A stretch of DNA of 50,990 nt from Bradyrhizobium lablabi (GTDB lineage: Bacteria > Pseudomonadota > Alphaproteobacteria > Rhizobiales > Xanthobacteraceae), in the NCBI RefSeq assembly GCF_018131005.1, contig NZ_JAFCJK010000020.1, positions 1 to 50,990 of the forward strand. Reading direction: 5' to 3'. Numbering within the stretch: position 1 is the stretch's first letter; each line of letters starts with the position of its first letter. Positions 8,878 to 19,173 of the stretch are shown here, piece after piece. The notes below the pieces were generated by a model that was given only the letters and a program-made list of their open reading frames with translations, made no database searches and was not told the DNA's origin. The translations under genes were made by a program, and so were the position numbers.

Positions 8878-10090
8878 AGCGGTCGATACGCTGGTGATCG
8901 GCGGCGGCCAGGCCGGGCTCACCATGAGCCATCGGCTGAAGCAGCGCGGCATCGACCATCTCGTGCTGGAGCGGCACCGTATCGCCGAGCGCTGGCGCAG
9001 CGAACGCTGGGACGGATTGATGTTCCAGTTTCCGAACTGGTCGGTTCGGCTGCCCGACTTTGCCTTTCCGCACGATGATCCCGACGGCTTCTCGAACACG
9101 GCTGCGATCATCAGGTTCATCGAGCGCTATGCCGGGTTCGTCGCGCCGCCGATCCGCTGCGGCGTCGAGGTCACGAGCCTGCGCAGCGATGGCGGCGGCG
9201 GCTTCATCGCCGAGACCCGCGATGGCCGCATCGCGGCCAAGAACGTCGTGGTCGCGACCGGCCCCTATCAGCGGCCGCTGCGGCCCGACGTGCTGCGCGA
9301 CCATGCCAATCTCTTTCAGGTCCACGCCAGCGGTTACAGGAATCCCGCGCAACTGCCCGATGGCGCGGTACTGGTGATCGGCGCCGGTGCCTCCGGCGCC
9401 CAGATCACCGAGGAGCTGCTGCGCGCCAGGCGCCGCGTCTTTCTCTCGGTCGGACGCCACAGCCGGCTGCCGCGCCGCTATCGCGGACGCGACCTGATCT
9501 GGTGGCTGGCCGAGATGGGCATCGACCGGACCCCGGTCGAGCAGCGCGGCCCGGCGCGCCTGCTGCCGGTGATCTCGGGCGCCTATGGCGGCCACACCAT
9601 CGACTTTCGCCGCTATGCCGCCGAAGGCGTGACGCTGCTCGGCCGCGTGCAGTCTGCCGGCGACGGCGTGATCGCAATCGCACCCGATCTTGTCGACAGC
9701 ATCGCCCAGGGCGACGCCTATTGCGCAACCTTCCTCGCCATGGTGGACGACTTCGTCAGGGCGCGCGGCCTCGATTATCCGGAGGAGCCGGCGGCGCGCA
9801 CGCAACGGCCCGATCCGCCCTGCCTTGCCGAGCCGCTGCGCCGGCTTGACCTGCGCGCCGAGGGCATCGGCGCGGTGATCTGGGCCACCGGCTACGGGTT
9901 CGATTTCGGCTGGATCGAGCTTCCGGTGCTGGATGTGAGCGGGACACCCCGGCACCGCCATGGCATCTCCGACATTCCGGGCCTTTATTTCCTCGGCCTG
10001 CAATGGCTGTCGCGGATGAAATCCTCGTTTCTCTCGGGGGTTGGCGATGACGCCGCCGTCCTGGCCGACCATATTGCGGCCCGCCGCTGA
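8867..10090 (+). CDS. Flavin-dependent monooxygenase (FMO-like)
   Basis: This 407-residue protein has an N-terminal FAD Rossmann motif (VIGGGQAGLTMSHRL) and a second, NAD(P)H-binding GxGxSG motif (VIGAGASGAQI). The ATG(Y)-type segment IWATGYGFDF near the C-terminus is typical of flavin monooxygenases. LERHRIAERWRSERWDG is likewise a hallmark of YUCCA/FMO-like oxygenases. The GTG at 8867 follows AAGGGAG and overlaps the LysR gene by 11 nt. It likely oxygenates a small organic substrate using NADPH, though the substrate cannot be read from sequence. Its stop codon lies in the first unit of a 22-bp tandem repeat. Confidence 0.9.
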   Translation: MPDEAVDTLVIGGGQAGLTMSHRLKQRGIDHLVLERHRIAERWRSERWDGLMFQFPNWSVRLPDFAFPHDDPDGFSNTAAIIRFIERYAGFVAPPIRCGVEVTSLRSDGGGGFIAETRDGRIAAKNVVVATGPYQRPLRPDVLRDHANLFQVHASGYRNPAQLPDGAVLVIGAGASGAQITEELLRARRRVFLSVGRHSRLPRRYRGRDLIWWLAEMGIDRTPVEQRGPARLLPVISGAYGGHTIDFRRYAAEGVTLLGRVQSAGDGVIAIAPDLVDSIAQGDAYCATFLAMVDDFVRARGLDYPEEPAARTQRPDPPCLAEPLRRLDLRAEGIGAVIWATGYGFDFGWIELPVLDVSGTPRHRHGISDIPGLYFLGLQWLSRMKSSFLSGVGDDAAVLADHIAARR

Positions 10091-10148
10091 CCCCGGTCGC
10101 GGCTCCCGCTGACCCCGGTCGCGGCCCCCGCTGACCCGGTCGCGGCCC
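10084..10148 (+). repeat. Tandem 22-bp repeat at gene 3' end
   Basis: Three head-to-tail units of the form CCGCTGACCCCGGTCGCGG plus a few C/T bases lie at 10084-10105, 10106-10127 and 10128-10148. The third is one C shorter. The first unit contains the stop codon of the monooxygenase (TGA at 10088-10090), so the array looks like tandem duplication of the gene end. Confidence 0.85.
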
Positions 10149-10270
10149 CGCCGCTGCCCCCCGGCTCGGCTGCTGCTCAAATTAACCGTGAGATGTGACC
10201 TCGTTCACACCTGATCCCGGGAGGGCGTGTTTCCTTCACGCCAACAAAAGCGGAAATCGCGGAGTCTCGG

Positions 10271-10507
10271 ATGATCTACGGCTGTTTTGAAATCGAGTCG
10301 ATTGAGGTAGGGACAGGGCAATGGCACGCCAGGATTCAACGTACCGATCAAAAGCCGGTCGTCATCGATGGCATCGCTTTTCCAATGCTCGACATCGGCT
10401 TTGCGTGGTCCGATCGGGATGCGGCGATCGCCGACGCGAAGACGGTCATCGACCAGTTCCAGCAGCGCTATGGCATGATGCTGCCATCGGTGAAACGTTC
10501 GGCCTGA
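10271..10507 (+). CDS. Small hypothetical protein
   Basis: This 78-residue protein has no family I can name. It is mixed alpha/beta in character, with KPVVIDGIAFPMLDIGFAWSDRDAAIADA followed by an amphipathic helix. A GGAG-like site precedes the ATG. The next gene starts 11 nt after its stop, so the two probably form an operon. Confidence 0.72.
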   Translation: MIYGCFEIESIEVGTGQWHARIQRTDQKPVVIDGIAFPMLDIGFAWSDRDAAIADAKTVIDQFQQRYGMMLPSVKRSA

Positions 10508-10518
10508 TCGGCAGCGCG

Positions 10519-10710
10519 ATGGTCTTCTCCATTCCGCAATGCGAGCTCAACACGCCATGGCCGGCGCAGGTGAAAACGAGCTGCCCCGAATGCGCAGCCG
10601 AACTCGCGGTGCTGCGCGTCATTCCCGGTCGCGCCGCCGAATATTGGACCATGCGTTGTGTCGGCTGCGGCGGGATCCATCTCGACGTCGTCGACACGCC
10701 GCTGACGTAA
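10519..10710 (+). CDS. Small zinc-ribbon-like protein
   Basis: This 63-residue protein has two CxxC pairs (CPEC and CVGC) 28 residues apart, the pattern of a small zinc ribbon. The ATG at 10519 is taken as the start because it is the nearest one after the preceding stop codon. Upstream in-frame sequence is a shadow of the 10271-10507 gene. The function is unknown; metal binding is inferred from the cysteine pattern. Confidence 0.68.
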   Translation: MVFSIPQCELNTPWPAQVKTSCPECAAELAVLRVIPGRAAEYWTMRCVGCGGIHLDVVDTPLT

Positions 10711-10861
10711 CGCGCTCCATCGTCGATACGTTGTCGTTGCGCGGCGGGTTCCCGCCTCGCCGCATGTCATGACCACTGACATCTGCTGCCAGCGGAATGG
10801 GCCGGACTCCACACGTCCTTTGCCCTTTTCTCGCTGCCGGACTCGTCCCATATTCGGGTGC

Positions 10862-13768
<2,907 letters not shown>

Positions 13769-13795
13769 TGTCGCCTCACAATCCAAAAGAGGCCC

Positions 13796-13824
13796 TTGAC
13801 TTTCGGTTGTGGTTTGCCCATTTT
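13796..13824 (+). promoter_or_regulatory. Possible sigma-70 promoter of the AIPR gene
   Basis: TTGACT at 13796-13801 is followed after 17 bp by CATTTT at 13819-13824, about 75 nt before the AIPR start. The -35 box is good and the -10 box is weak. Confidence 0.35.
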
Positions 13825-13898
13825 GCTCGTGGTTCGTCCATCGGCTCCGGCAGACGCCGGGCGCTGTTAACGGGACGGCCGCAGACATGGAGACTAAC

Positions 13899-15077
13899 AT
13901 GACCGCTACCAGCTCGGCTGGCATCGTTCAGCTCGCTTTCGAGTCCGTCCGTAACCTCACGTCGCCCGACGAGAAAAAGAACGGCACTCGGACTTACTTC
14001 GCCAACATCCCCGCCCCGGAAATCTTGAAACTCGACACTGTCGAGAACCTTCGTCAGTACATTCCTGAGCTCCGGCCAGGAAAGCGCAACAAGGTTCATG
14101 AAGCCATCGGCGAAACGATTCGCGACAATCCCGATGAGTTTATTGTGTTGAACAGCGGCTTTACGATTTGCGCTAGCGAGTGCATCGTAAATGAAGATAA
14201 GAAAGAAATTCGCCTGCGAAATAGCAGCCTAATCAACGGAGCGCAGTCGCAAGGCGAAATTGGTCGGTACTTCAGAGAGTGTGAAGAAAGAGGCGAATCG
14301 GCCAAAGACTTCTATGTGCGCGCCGAAATCATCGTTGCGGAAGAGCCCGACTTCGTGACCGAGGTTGCCATTGCTCGTAATACTGCCACGAAGGTGTCGG
14401 AGTTGGCACAAGCAGGCAAACGGGCAAAATTTGACGACCTCGAAACAAGCTTTGTCAGAGTGTTTCCAGATGCAAAGCTTCGTAAGTCGGATACGGACCC
14501 GATTGATACAATTGATACCGAGAGAGTTATTCAGCTTTGCGCCGCGATGATGCCGCCTGAATTGGTCGGCGAAGACAAGTTCGTTTCGAGCAAGCTCAAA
14601 GCCTACAAAAACAAGGCTCAGTGCCGGGTCGACTTCGAGAAATCACATGACGAATTAGACAAGGATGAAGACAAGCAGGATAAGAGACTAGTCGAGTTGT
14701 ATAACTTTTATGTCGACATGGCTCCCCACGCTTGGCATGCCTATCAAGAGTATCGCACGCATTCTGCGTGGAGGGGAAAGCGCCTTCGCAAAGAAACTAA
14801 AGCAGTGAAACGAAAGTCCAACCACGAAATCACGATTGCCGATGGTCTAATTTTCCCAATCATTTCTGCGCTTGCATTGTTCGTCCACAAGCGAGACGGC
14901 CATTGGGAATTGACTAAACCGAGCGTGTTCAAGGACGAAGATCTGATCGACGCAGCCGTAGAGCAGTTTCGCGAAGGCTGCAACAGCGACCCCGTTGTGA
15001 TGGGACGCTCGGCCGGTGCTTATCAGAGTTTGATGCTCGTTCCAAAGATGTCCTTGCGTTTCCAAGATACGCAATAA
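13899..15077 (+). CDS. AIPR-family (abortive infection phage resistance) protein
   Basis: This 392-residue protein fits the AIPR family. Its diagnostic pieces are NSGFTICAS (family N-x-G-[IF]-T), SSLINGAQSQGEI (family I-x-NG-x-Q) and EVAIARNTATKVSEL (family I-x-x-x-T/N-N). It is shorter than most members. Codon use is visibly less GC-biased than in uvrB, which points to horizontal acquisition. The ATG at 13899 follows GGAG by 6 nt; an ATG at 13887 is possible. It converges on an MT-A70 methyltransferase across a shared terminator. AIPR proteins are linked to phage resistance and restriction loci, but the mechanism here is unknown. Confidence 0.8.
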   Translation: MTATSSAGIVQLAFESVRNLTSPDEKKNGTRTYFANIPAPEILKLDTVENLRQYIPELRPGKRNKVHEAIGETIRDNPDEFIVLNSGFTICASECIVNEDKKEIRLRNSSLINGAQSQGEIGRYFRECEERGESAKDFYVRAEIIVAEEPDFVTEVAIARNTATKVSELAQAGKRAKFDDLETSFVRVFPDAKLRKSDTDPIDTIDTERVIQLCAAMMPPELVGEDKFVSSKLKAYKNKAQCRVDFEKSHDELDKDEDKQDKRLVELYNFYVDMAPHAWHAYQEYRTHSAWRGKRLRKETKAVKRKSNHEITIADGLIFPIISALALFVHKRDGHWELTKPSVFKDEDLIDAAVEQFREGCNSDPVVMGRSAGAYQSLMLVPKMSLRFQDTQ

Positions 15078-15081
15078 GAGT

Positions 15082-15120
15082 CAAACGAGCAGAGTTGGCG
15101 GAGCCAACTCTGCTCGTTTG
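15082..15120. terminator. Bidirectional intrinsic terminator
   Basis: A perfect 18-bp stem has arms at 15082-15099 and 15103-15120, with a GGA loop. The arm ends give AAACGAG...CTCGTTT, so each strand ends in a short T run. It separates the convergent AIPR and MT-A70 genes and can serve both. Confidence 0.9.
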
Positions 15121-15150
15121 CGGCTCTCCCGAAGATTCAAATTACCGACA

Positions 15151-15786
15151 TCACTCCGCTGCAACCAATCCCGCCTGCGAATGGTTGGCGTACGTCTTCC
15201 ACGTTGGTTTGTAATCGTCCGCTTGATCGCCCCACGTCGTCCACCCCTTCCGCGGACCGCGACCGAACAGTTCAACAAACGGCCCCGGCGAGCACGCTTC
15301 GATGATCTCATACTGCTCGTCCGGCTTGCGCGAGTGCTCACGCTTCCTCGTCGCGAGCAAGTTCACCTGCCGCCTGCCGGGCGCTAGCGTGCGCGCATTC
15401 TTTCCGCGGACCCCGAACAAGATCAGCTCGGTTACATTTCGAAAATAGAATCCCACGCCCCTTCCATCCGATCCGCCGTCCTTGCGAACCTTGTGCCAGA
15501 CGATGTTGGACTTGTAATTGAAGCCCCACGCTTTCATTACAGCGAGCCCTTCAGGGAGCAACGCGTTGGGGCACCAGAGATATAGATGCGACGTGGGCGC
15601 CGCGATCTCGACGATCGGAAGCGCACTAATCTGGTCCAGTTTCATCGTGCCGTAGCGCGACAGGCGCTTGTGCTCGGGGGCGACCTTCCCCGTCTTGTTA
15701 GTGAATTGCCACGGCGGATCAGCCAGAATCGTCGAAAACCGACGACCATCCGCAAAGCGCAGCAAATCCTGACCGGCGGAAAGCAT
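15151..15786 (-). CDS. MT-A70 family adenine-N6 DNA methyltransferase
   Basis: This 211-residue protein carries the catalytic DPPW motif (residues 23-26, in ILADPPWQF). Later MT-A70 elements include LYLWCPNALLPEGLAVMKAWGF and NIVWHK, and a C-terminal stretch EIIEACSPGPFVELFGR. Members with DPPW methylate adenine N6. The start at 15786 has GGAG 6 nt upstream and is preferred over an ATG at 15810 that has no ribosome site. The gene is head to head with a BglII-like endonuclease, so it is most likely the protective methylase of a type II restriction-modification system. The target site is unknown. Confidence 0.9.
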   Translation of the reverse strand: MLSAGQDLLRFADGRRFSTILADPPWQFTNKTGKVAPEHKRLSRYGTMKLDQISALPIVEIAAPTSHLYLWCPNALLPEGLAVMKAWGFNYKSNIVWHKVRKDGGSDGRGVGFYFRNVTELILFGVRGKNARTLAPGRRQVNLLATRKREHSRKPDEQYEIIEACSPGPFVELFGRGPRKGWTTWGDQADDYKPTWKTYANHSQAGLVAAE

Positions 15787-15808
15787 CGGCGACTCCAAAA
15801 CGTTAGGC

Positions 15809-16702
15809 ATGATGATCGATATACGCGGTATCCCTAACGCAGAATATCATGTTCACGTTACGTTCTCAAGATGGATAGTGGATAATTATTCGCGCGAGGG
15901 TTGGGGTGCGGTGTCAATGTTTGATCGCTTGAAGGAGCGCGGCTTCGAGATCGAGTTTCGTTCGCATGCTGAGGCAATTCTGGGTGTCGATTTCCCTGAG
16001 GTCGCCGAACAGCTTGAGGGCGTGCTGCTGTCGTCGACGATTCCCATTGAGGAGATCATCGGCTCCGGCGGAGGCGAGACCAAAGGCACCCAGCGGCTCC
16101 GGAACGCCTTGGCGACCCACGACTGGCGCAAACACAACTTCATTGTACAGCGGATCATCGATGGCGTCGAGCGCGAGGCTCAGTCGCATGAGATTGACCA
16201 CGTGAAGACGTTCGATGCCGGCACTATCGCGCTTGAGATCGAGTGGAACAACAAGGACCCGTTCTTTGACCGCGACCTTGAGAACTTCAAGCGGCTCCAT
16301 GCCGACGGCGGCATTTCGCTCGGCATCATTGTGACACGCGGCGCTAGCCTGCAGGCCTCAATTACGAGCCTCGTTCGACGCTTTGCCGATGAAAGAAACA
16401 TAAACTCTCACGATGATATGGAGCGTATCGGGCTCAATCCAACCCGCCGTCAGATCAGAGACGTCGTGAGGCGCGTCACGCGCAATAGGAACCCAATTCC
16501 GTTTCGAGACGCATGGACCGACCAATTTGTTTCTGACAAATTCGGCACAGCGACAACACACTGGAGCAAGCTGCAGGAACGCGTTCAGCGGGGCGTCGGC
16601 AACCCCTGCCCGCTCGTTCTCATTGGACTGCCTTCGTCGATCGTAACCTTTGGCGAAGATCAAACCGAGGTTCAGAAACTTCTCGGTGATGACGAAGACT
16701 GA
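15809..16702 (+). CDS. BglII-like type II restriction endonuclease
   Basis: This 297-residue protein matches the BglII-type endonuclease family through its central block ALEIEWNNKDPFFDRDLENF. The acidic residues D136, E145 and the polar N147 have the same 9 and 2 residue spacing as BglII Asp84, Glu93 and Gln95. GIIVTRGA follows on the next strand. It would cut unmethylated DNA with Mg2+. The first ATG is at 15809 and a second at 15812. Neither has a strong ribosome site, although AGG lies just upstream. The start nearly coincides with that of the MT-A70 methyltransferase, so each promoter must lie inside the opposite gene. Recognition sequence unknown. Confidence 0.82.
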   Translation: MMIDIRGIPNAEYHVHVTFSRWIVDNYSREGWGAVSMFDRLKERGFEIEFRSHAEAILGVDFPEVAEQLEGVLLSSTIPIEEIIGSGGGETKGTQRLRNALATHDWRKHNFIVQRIIDGVEREAQSHEIDHVKTFDAGTIALEIEWNNKDPFFDRDLENFKRLHADGGISLGIIVTRGASLQASITSLVRRFADERNINSHDDMERIGLNPTRRQIRDVVRRVTRNRNPIPFRDAWTDQFVSDKFGTATTHWSKLQERVQRGVGNPCPLVLIGLPSSIVTFGEDQTEVQKLLGDDED

Positions 16703-16800
16703 TGGCGATGGTTTCCGGGTTTGCCGCACACACAGCGACCGGAATGACACGCAGACAGATCGCCCAGTGCTTGCTATCGCCATCGCTACAGCAAAGCGCC

Positions 16801-16873
16801 CGACAGGCAACTCAGTAGTTGTTTAGCTCCCAGTTGATCCGTCCAGCCTGCACGCGAGAAATATTTCGCTTCC
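16801..16873 (+). repeat. Direct repeat R1 (left of metallopeptidase gene)
   Basis: The stretch begins GACAGGCAACTCAG and contains GTTGATCCGTCCAG and CGCGAGAAATATT. It aligns along its whole length with R2 at 17836-17908, with scattered mismatches, and more weakly with 50838-50900. It lies between the endonuclease gene and the HExxH gene. The 16703-16908 interval holds no other gene. Confidence 0.75.
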
Positions 16874-16908
16874 GACGAAAGGCTTGGCCAACCACCACAA
16901 CCGACGCC

Positions 16909-17634
16909 TCAATGCCCGCCTTGCTGGATGACACGGCCCACGCCAACGTTCTTGACCTTGTCCTTGGCGATCTTCTTGTATTCGTCGCTGACGCTTATTG
17001 CCGTAAAAACCTTGCTCAAAGTCTGCCAATATTTGACGGCATAATCAGGCGATTTGTAGTAGCGCGCTGCCGGCGTGTTGGCGCTGGCCGCCTCGTCGTG
17101 CAGCATGACCGCGACATCCCACGCCGCCTTTTCTATTGGATCCGTCATCCGGACCCGATCCAGGTGAACCCGCTCGGGGTGACCCGCGCTCGCGGCGAAC
17201 ATCTTGGCGATCACAAAGATGGATTGCGCGATATACGCGCCTGATTCATGCGTGATGTTTGTCATGTTCGGCACTTTAAGGACATTGAATCCAGCATGCG
17301 TGCATTCATGGACGATGGCTGCGATTCGATGCGATTGTTCGTTGATCGGCGTGCTCCGATCTCCCAGGTCGGGGAATCTCAAAACAAGGACGTCGAACAC
17401 GGTGGTATTGCCGAGCTTCAATTCCCGGAAATATTTGCCGGCTTCATTCGCCTTGAGGACGTCTGGCTGGACGATCACCATGATGTTGCCATTCGCGATT
17501 TCCTGCGAAACTTTCTGATACATCGTCGGCGAAACGCTGACGTCGCCCATTTGAAAGCTGATCTCACCAATTGCCGGGTCTTTCAGGACGCGCTGAACCA
17601 GGCTGGTGGCATTCTTGTCGTCCTGTGCCGTCAT
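16909..17634 (-). CDS. Putative zinc metallopeptidase (HExxH), unknown family
   Basis: I do not recognise a named family. The 241-residue protein has a clear zinc-protease motif HECTH (H109, E110, H113) in a hydrophobic helix (AAIVHECTHAGF). Glu130 in HESGAYIAQ is a candidate third ligand or helper. No signal peptide or membrane helix is seen, so it is probably cytosolic or delivered by another route. The ATG at 17634 follows GGGAG; upstream in-frame sequence is weak. The gene is bracketed by direct repeats R1 and R2 and lies next to a restriction system on the opposite strand. This suggests it moves as a separate cargo unit (inference). Confidence 0.7.
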   Translation of the reverse strand: MTAQDDKNATSLVQRVLKDPAIGEISFQMGDVSVSPTMYQKVSQEIANGNIMVIVQPDVLKANEAGKYFRELKLGNTTVFDVLVLRFPDLGDRSTPINEQSHRIAAIVHECTHAGFNVLKVPNMTNITHESGAYIAQSIFVIAKMFAASAGHPERVHLDRVRMTDPIEKAAWDVAVMLHDEAASANTPAARYYKSPDYAVKYWQTLSKVFTAISVSDEYKKIAKDKVKNVGVGRVIQQGGH

Positions 17635-17835
17635 GCGACCATCTCCCGCAAATTCGCGAAGCGTCGTGAACAGTATCACCTTTCGGATCTCGCGCGATGT
17701 CCAGCATGAGTTCCGGAACGCGCACCGAAGCAGACAGTCCGCCGACCATCCTGAATTTCGCGCCGCCCGACATCATCCACCCAAGCGCCGCTTCGATCTC
17801 GATGCGCGCCGACTGGCCGCGCTGCCGGGTGGGCC

Positions 17836-17908
17836 TGACGGGCAACTCAGTTTTCGTTCAGTTCCCGGTTGATCTGTCCAGTCCGCGCGCGAGAAATATT
17901 CCGCTTCC
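17836..17908 (+). repeat. Direct repeat R2 (right of metallopeptidase gene)
   Basis: The stretch begins GACGGGCAACTCAG and contains GTTGATCTGTCCAG and CGCGAGAAATATT. It lies in the same orientation as R1. It continues directly into the large structured element that follows. Confidence 0.78.
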
Positions 17909-17935
17909 ATCGTCGGGCAAATCAATTGTTCAATC

Positions 17936-18275
17936 CCGCCCGTCTCACCCGATCGAGGGGCGCTTCGCGATCGTCACGAGTGTTGCGGTGAGATGCGGTG
18001 GACGCCGAGTGCGCGACAGACGAGTGCGCACGAGGCGGATGGCGAAGTCGTGTGGTCCTGACGCCCCAGTGGCTGGTGTTAAGTCCTTAAGAAGCTCGCG
18101 CTTCTCAGGGATGACGGTGGCAACAAAGCCCGGTCTCACCGAGGAGAGCGCGAAGTAAGCCGTAAACCATCGCGCAGGGAAAGCCGGGTTGTTCCCGGTT
18201 ACACCTGTGGTCCTACCCCCGGTGCTTTTTGTTGCACCGGGCCCACGGGTGCGATCGGCACCCGGCTTTCCCTGC
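17936..18275 (+). repeat. Large structured intergenic repeat, full copy
   Basis: The first 68 bp (17936-18003) are identical to 50923-50990 at the window edge, so this is a dispersed element. The region has no convincing reading frame. It ends in a long-range hairpin with a 16-bp perfect stem (see 18174-18275). Elements of this kind recur in Bradyrhizobium genomes. Together with R2 it fills the gene-free interval 17635-18565, along with a further repeat at 18389. Confidence 0.75.
18174..18275 (+). other. Long-range RNA hairpin inside the repeat
   Basis: The arms 18174-18189 and 18260-18275 (CAGGGAAAGCCGGG type) are perfectly complementary over 16 bp. Between them is a hairpin with 8-bp arms (CCCGGTGC at 18218-18225 and GCACCGGG at 18234-18241) and a T-rich loop. 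A competing 6-bp hairpin (18247-18252 with 18258-18263) would steal part of the right arm. The layout resembles a folded noncoding RNA, but no known RNA family is recognised. Confidence 0.55.
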
Positions 18276-18388
18276 ACCCTCCATTCGATGAGGGTGGAAG
18301 ACGACGCAAGACTCGGACGCGATACGCGCCGCGAGAATGCGAGCATGCATCCGTCTGCTGTTTGATATGTTAAACCGGATCATCGGTG

Positions 18389-18542
18389 TGGGTCATTGCG
18401 AAGAGCTCGCGACAAGATTGCAAAGCAATTTTGCGCTGAGGCGACGGAGCGATCCACCGTTCCGCATACGTTGCGGCATGGATTGCTTCCGCCTTCGCCA
18501 AGGCTACGGCGGACACGTCGCTCGGCTCGCAATGACGGCCTC
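18389..18542. repeat. Extended palindromic repeat (GTCATTGCGA...TCGCAATGACG)
   Basis: It opens GGTCATTGCGAAGAGC and closes GGCTCGCAATGACGG, so the ends are inverted. The interior contains GGATTGCTTCCGCC followed by TTCGCCAAGGCTACGGCGGA, an inserted self-complementary piece. It is a longer relative of the repeat at 3970-4055. Confidence 0.72.
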
Positions 18543-18565
18543 CGATATTTCGCGTGAGGCGACGC

Positions 18566-18757
18566 CTATCCCGACCTGCGGTTGCTGGTGTTCTGCGTCA
18601 GATTGCCGTGCGCGGCCTGTTCGCGGATGTTGTGCTTCTCGTCGTCGCGATGGCCCTTGGTGGTATCGAGCGGAACGGCGGGCGTGCTGCCGGAACCCTT
18701 GCGGCTCTGGTTCTCCTCGGGAACGGGCTTGATGGTCTTGCTCAGCGGTTTCGTCAT
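18566..18757 (-). CDS. Small hydrophilic stress-type protein
   Basis: This 63-residue, highly polar protein is rich in Lys, Gln, Asn and Thr, with no hydrophobic core and probably disordered. No named family applies. The ATG at 18757 has GGAGAC upstream at good spacing. An exact EcfG-type promoter (GGAAC-N17-CGTT) lies about 30-50 nt upstream, so it is probably induced by the alphaproteobacterial general stress sigma factor. Small disordered proteins of this kind are common in that regulon (established for the group; the role here is inferred). Confidence 0.75.
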   Translation of the reverse strand: MTKPLSKTIKPVPEENQSRKGSGSTPAVPLDTTKGHRDDEKHNIREQAAHGNLTQNTSNRRSG

Positions 18758-18784
18758 TCATTGTCTCCGTTGCGCACCGGGGAA

Positions 18785-18810
18785 AACGCGGTGCGAACGG
18801 ATGACGTTCC
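18785..18810 (-). promoter_or_regulatory. EcfG-type general stress promoter
   Basis: Read on the minus strand, GGAAC (18810-18806) is followed by 17 bp and CGTT (18788-18785). This is the consensus of alphaproteobacterial EcfG. The -35 element is part of the first unit of the 26-bp tandem repeat. It faces the 63-residue gene that starts at 18757. Confidence 0.72.
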
Positions 18811-18883
18811 GGGAACGCGCGATCAACTCGCGTTCCGGGAACGCGCGATCAACTCGCGTTCCGGGAACGCGCGATCAACTCGC
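18806..18883. repeat. Tandem 26-bp repeat, 3 copies
   Basis: Three identical units begin GTTCCGGGAACGCGCGATCA at 18806, 18832 and 18858. Each contains the palindrome GTTCCGGGAAC, so each carries a GGAAC -35 box on both strands. The array lies between the stop of the gene at 18907 and the promoter of the gene at 18757. Confidence 0.92.
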
Positions 18884-18906
18884 GCGCTGATGCTGGACGA
18901 CGTTGG

Positions 18907-19146
18907 CTACAGCTTCTCCGGTTGCGCCTGGCGTCCCTGACCCTGCTGCTGACGCTCCTGTTCCCTGGCGCGATGGCGGCCGTAGAGGCAGCCGGCGGCA
19001 GCGCCGAGCATGCCGTGATGGCCGGCATAGTGGCCGGCCACGCCGCCGACAATGGCGCCCTTGATGCAGCCCTTGGCATCGGCGGGAGACGACGCGGCGA
19101 GCGCGGCGACGGCAATGGCCGAAGCAAGACAGGCTGATCTGATCAT
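18907..19146 (-). CDS. Small secreted glycine-zipper protein
   Basis: This 79-residue protein has a signal peptide (MIRSACLASAIAVAALAASSPADA, cleaved near residue 24). A Gly/Ala-rich segment follows, with IVGGVAGHYAGHHGMLGAAAG resembling a glycine zipper, and the tail is Gln/Arg-rich. It is likely periplasmic or envelope-associated. The ATG at 19146 follows CGGAG. A matching EcfG-type promoter lies upstream at 19174-19198, the same type as that of its downstream neighbour, so both are probably part of the general stress response. Confidence 0.82.
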   Translation of the reverse strand: MIRSACLASAIAVAALAASSPADAKGCIKGAIVGGVAGHYAGHHGMLGAAAGCLYGRHRAREQERQQQGQGRQAQPEKL

Positions 19147-19173
19147 GGACAGGCTCCGAAGGGACGTCGCGAC

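Noticed and set aside
15786..15810. Longer start of the MT-A70 gene at 15810
   Set aside because: It lacks a ribosome site, while the internal ATG at 15786 has GGAG 6 nt upstream. The longer start cannot be fully excluded.
17564..17845. Minus-strand 93-residue frame upstream of the metallopeptidase
   Set aside because: It overlaps the start of that gene in another frame and enters repeat R2. No family match or ribosome site is visible. It may contain a remnant, but I cannot support it.
18806..18883. Possible CRISPR array
   Set aside because: The 26-bp units are directly adjacent with no spacers, and no cas gene is nearby.
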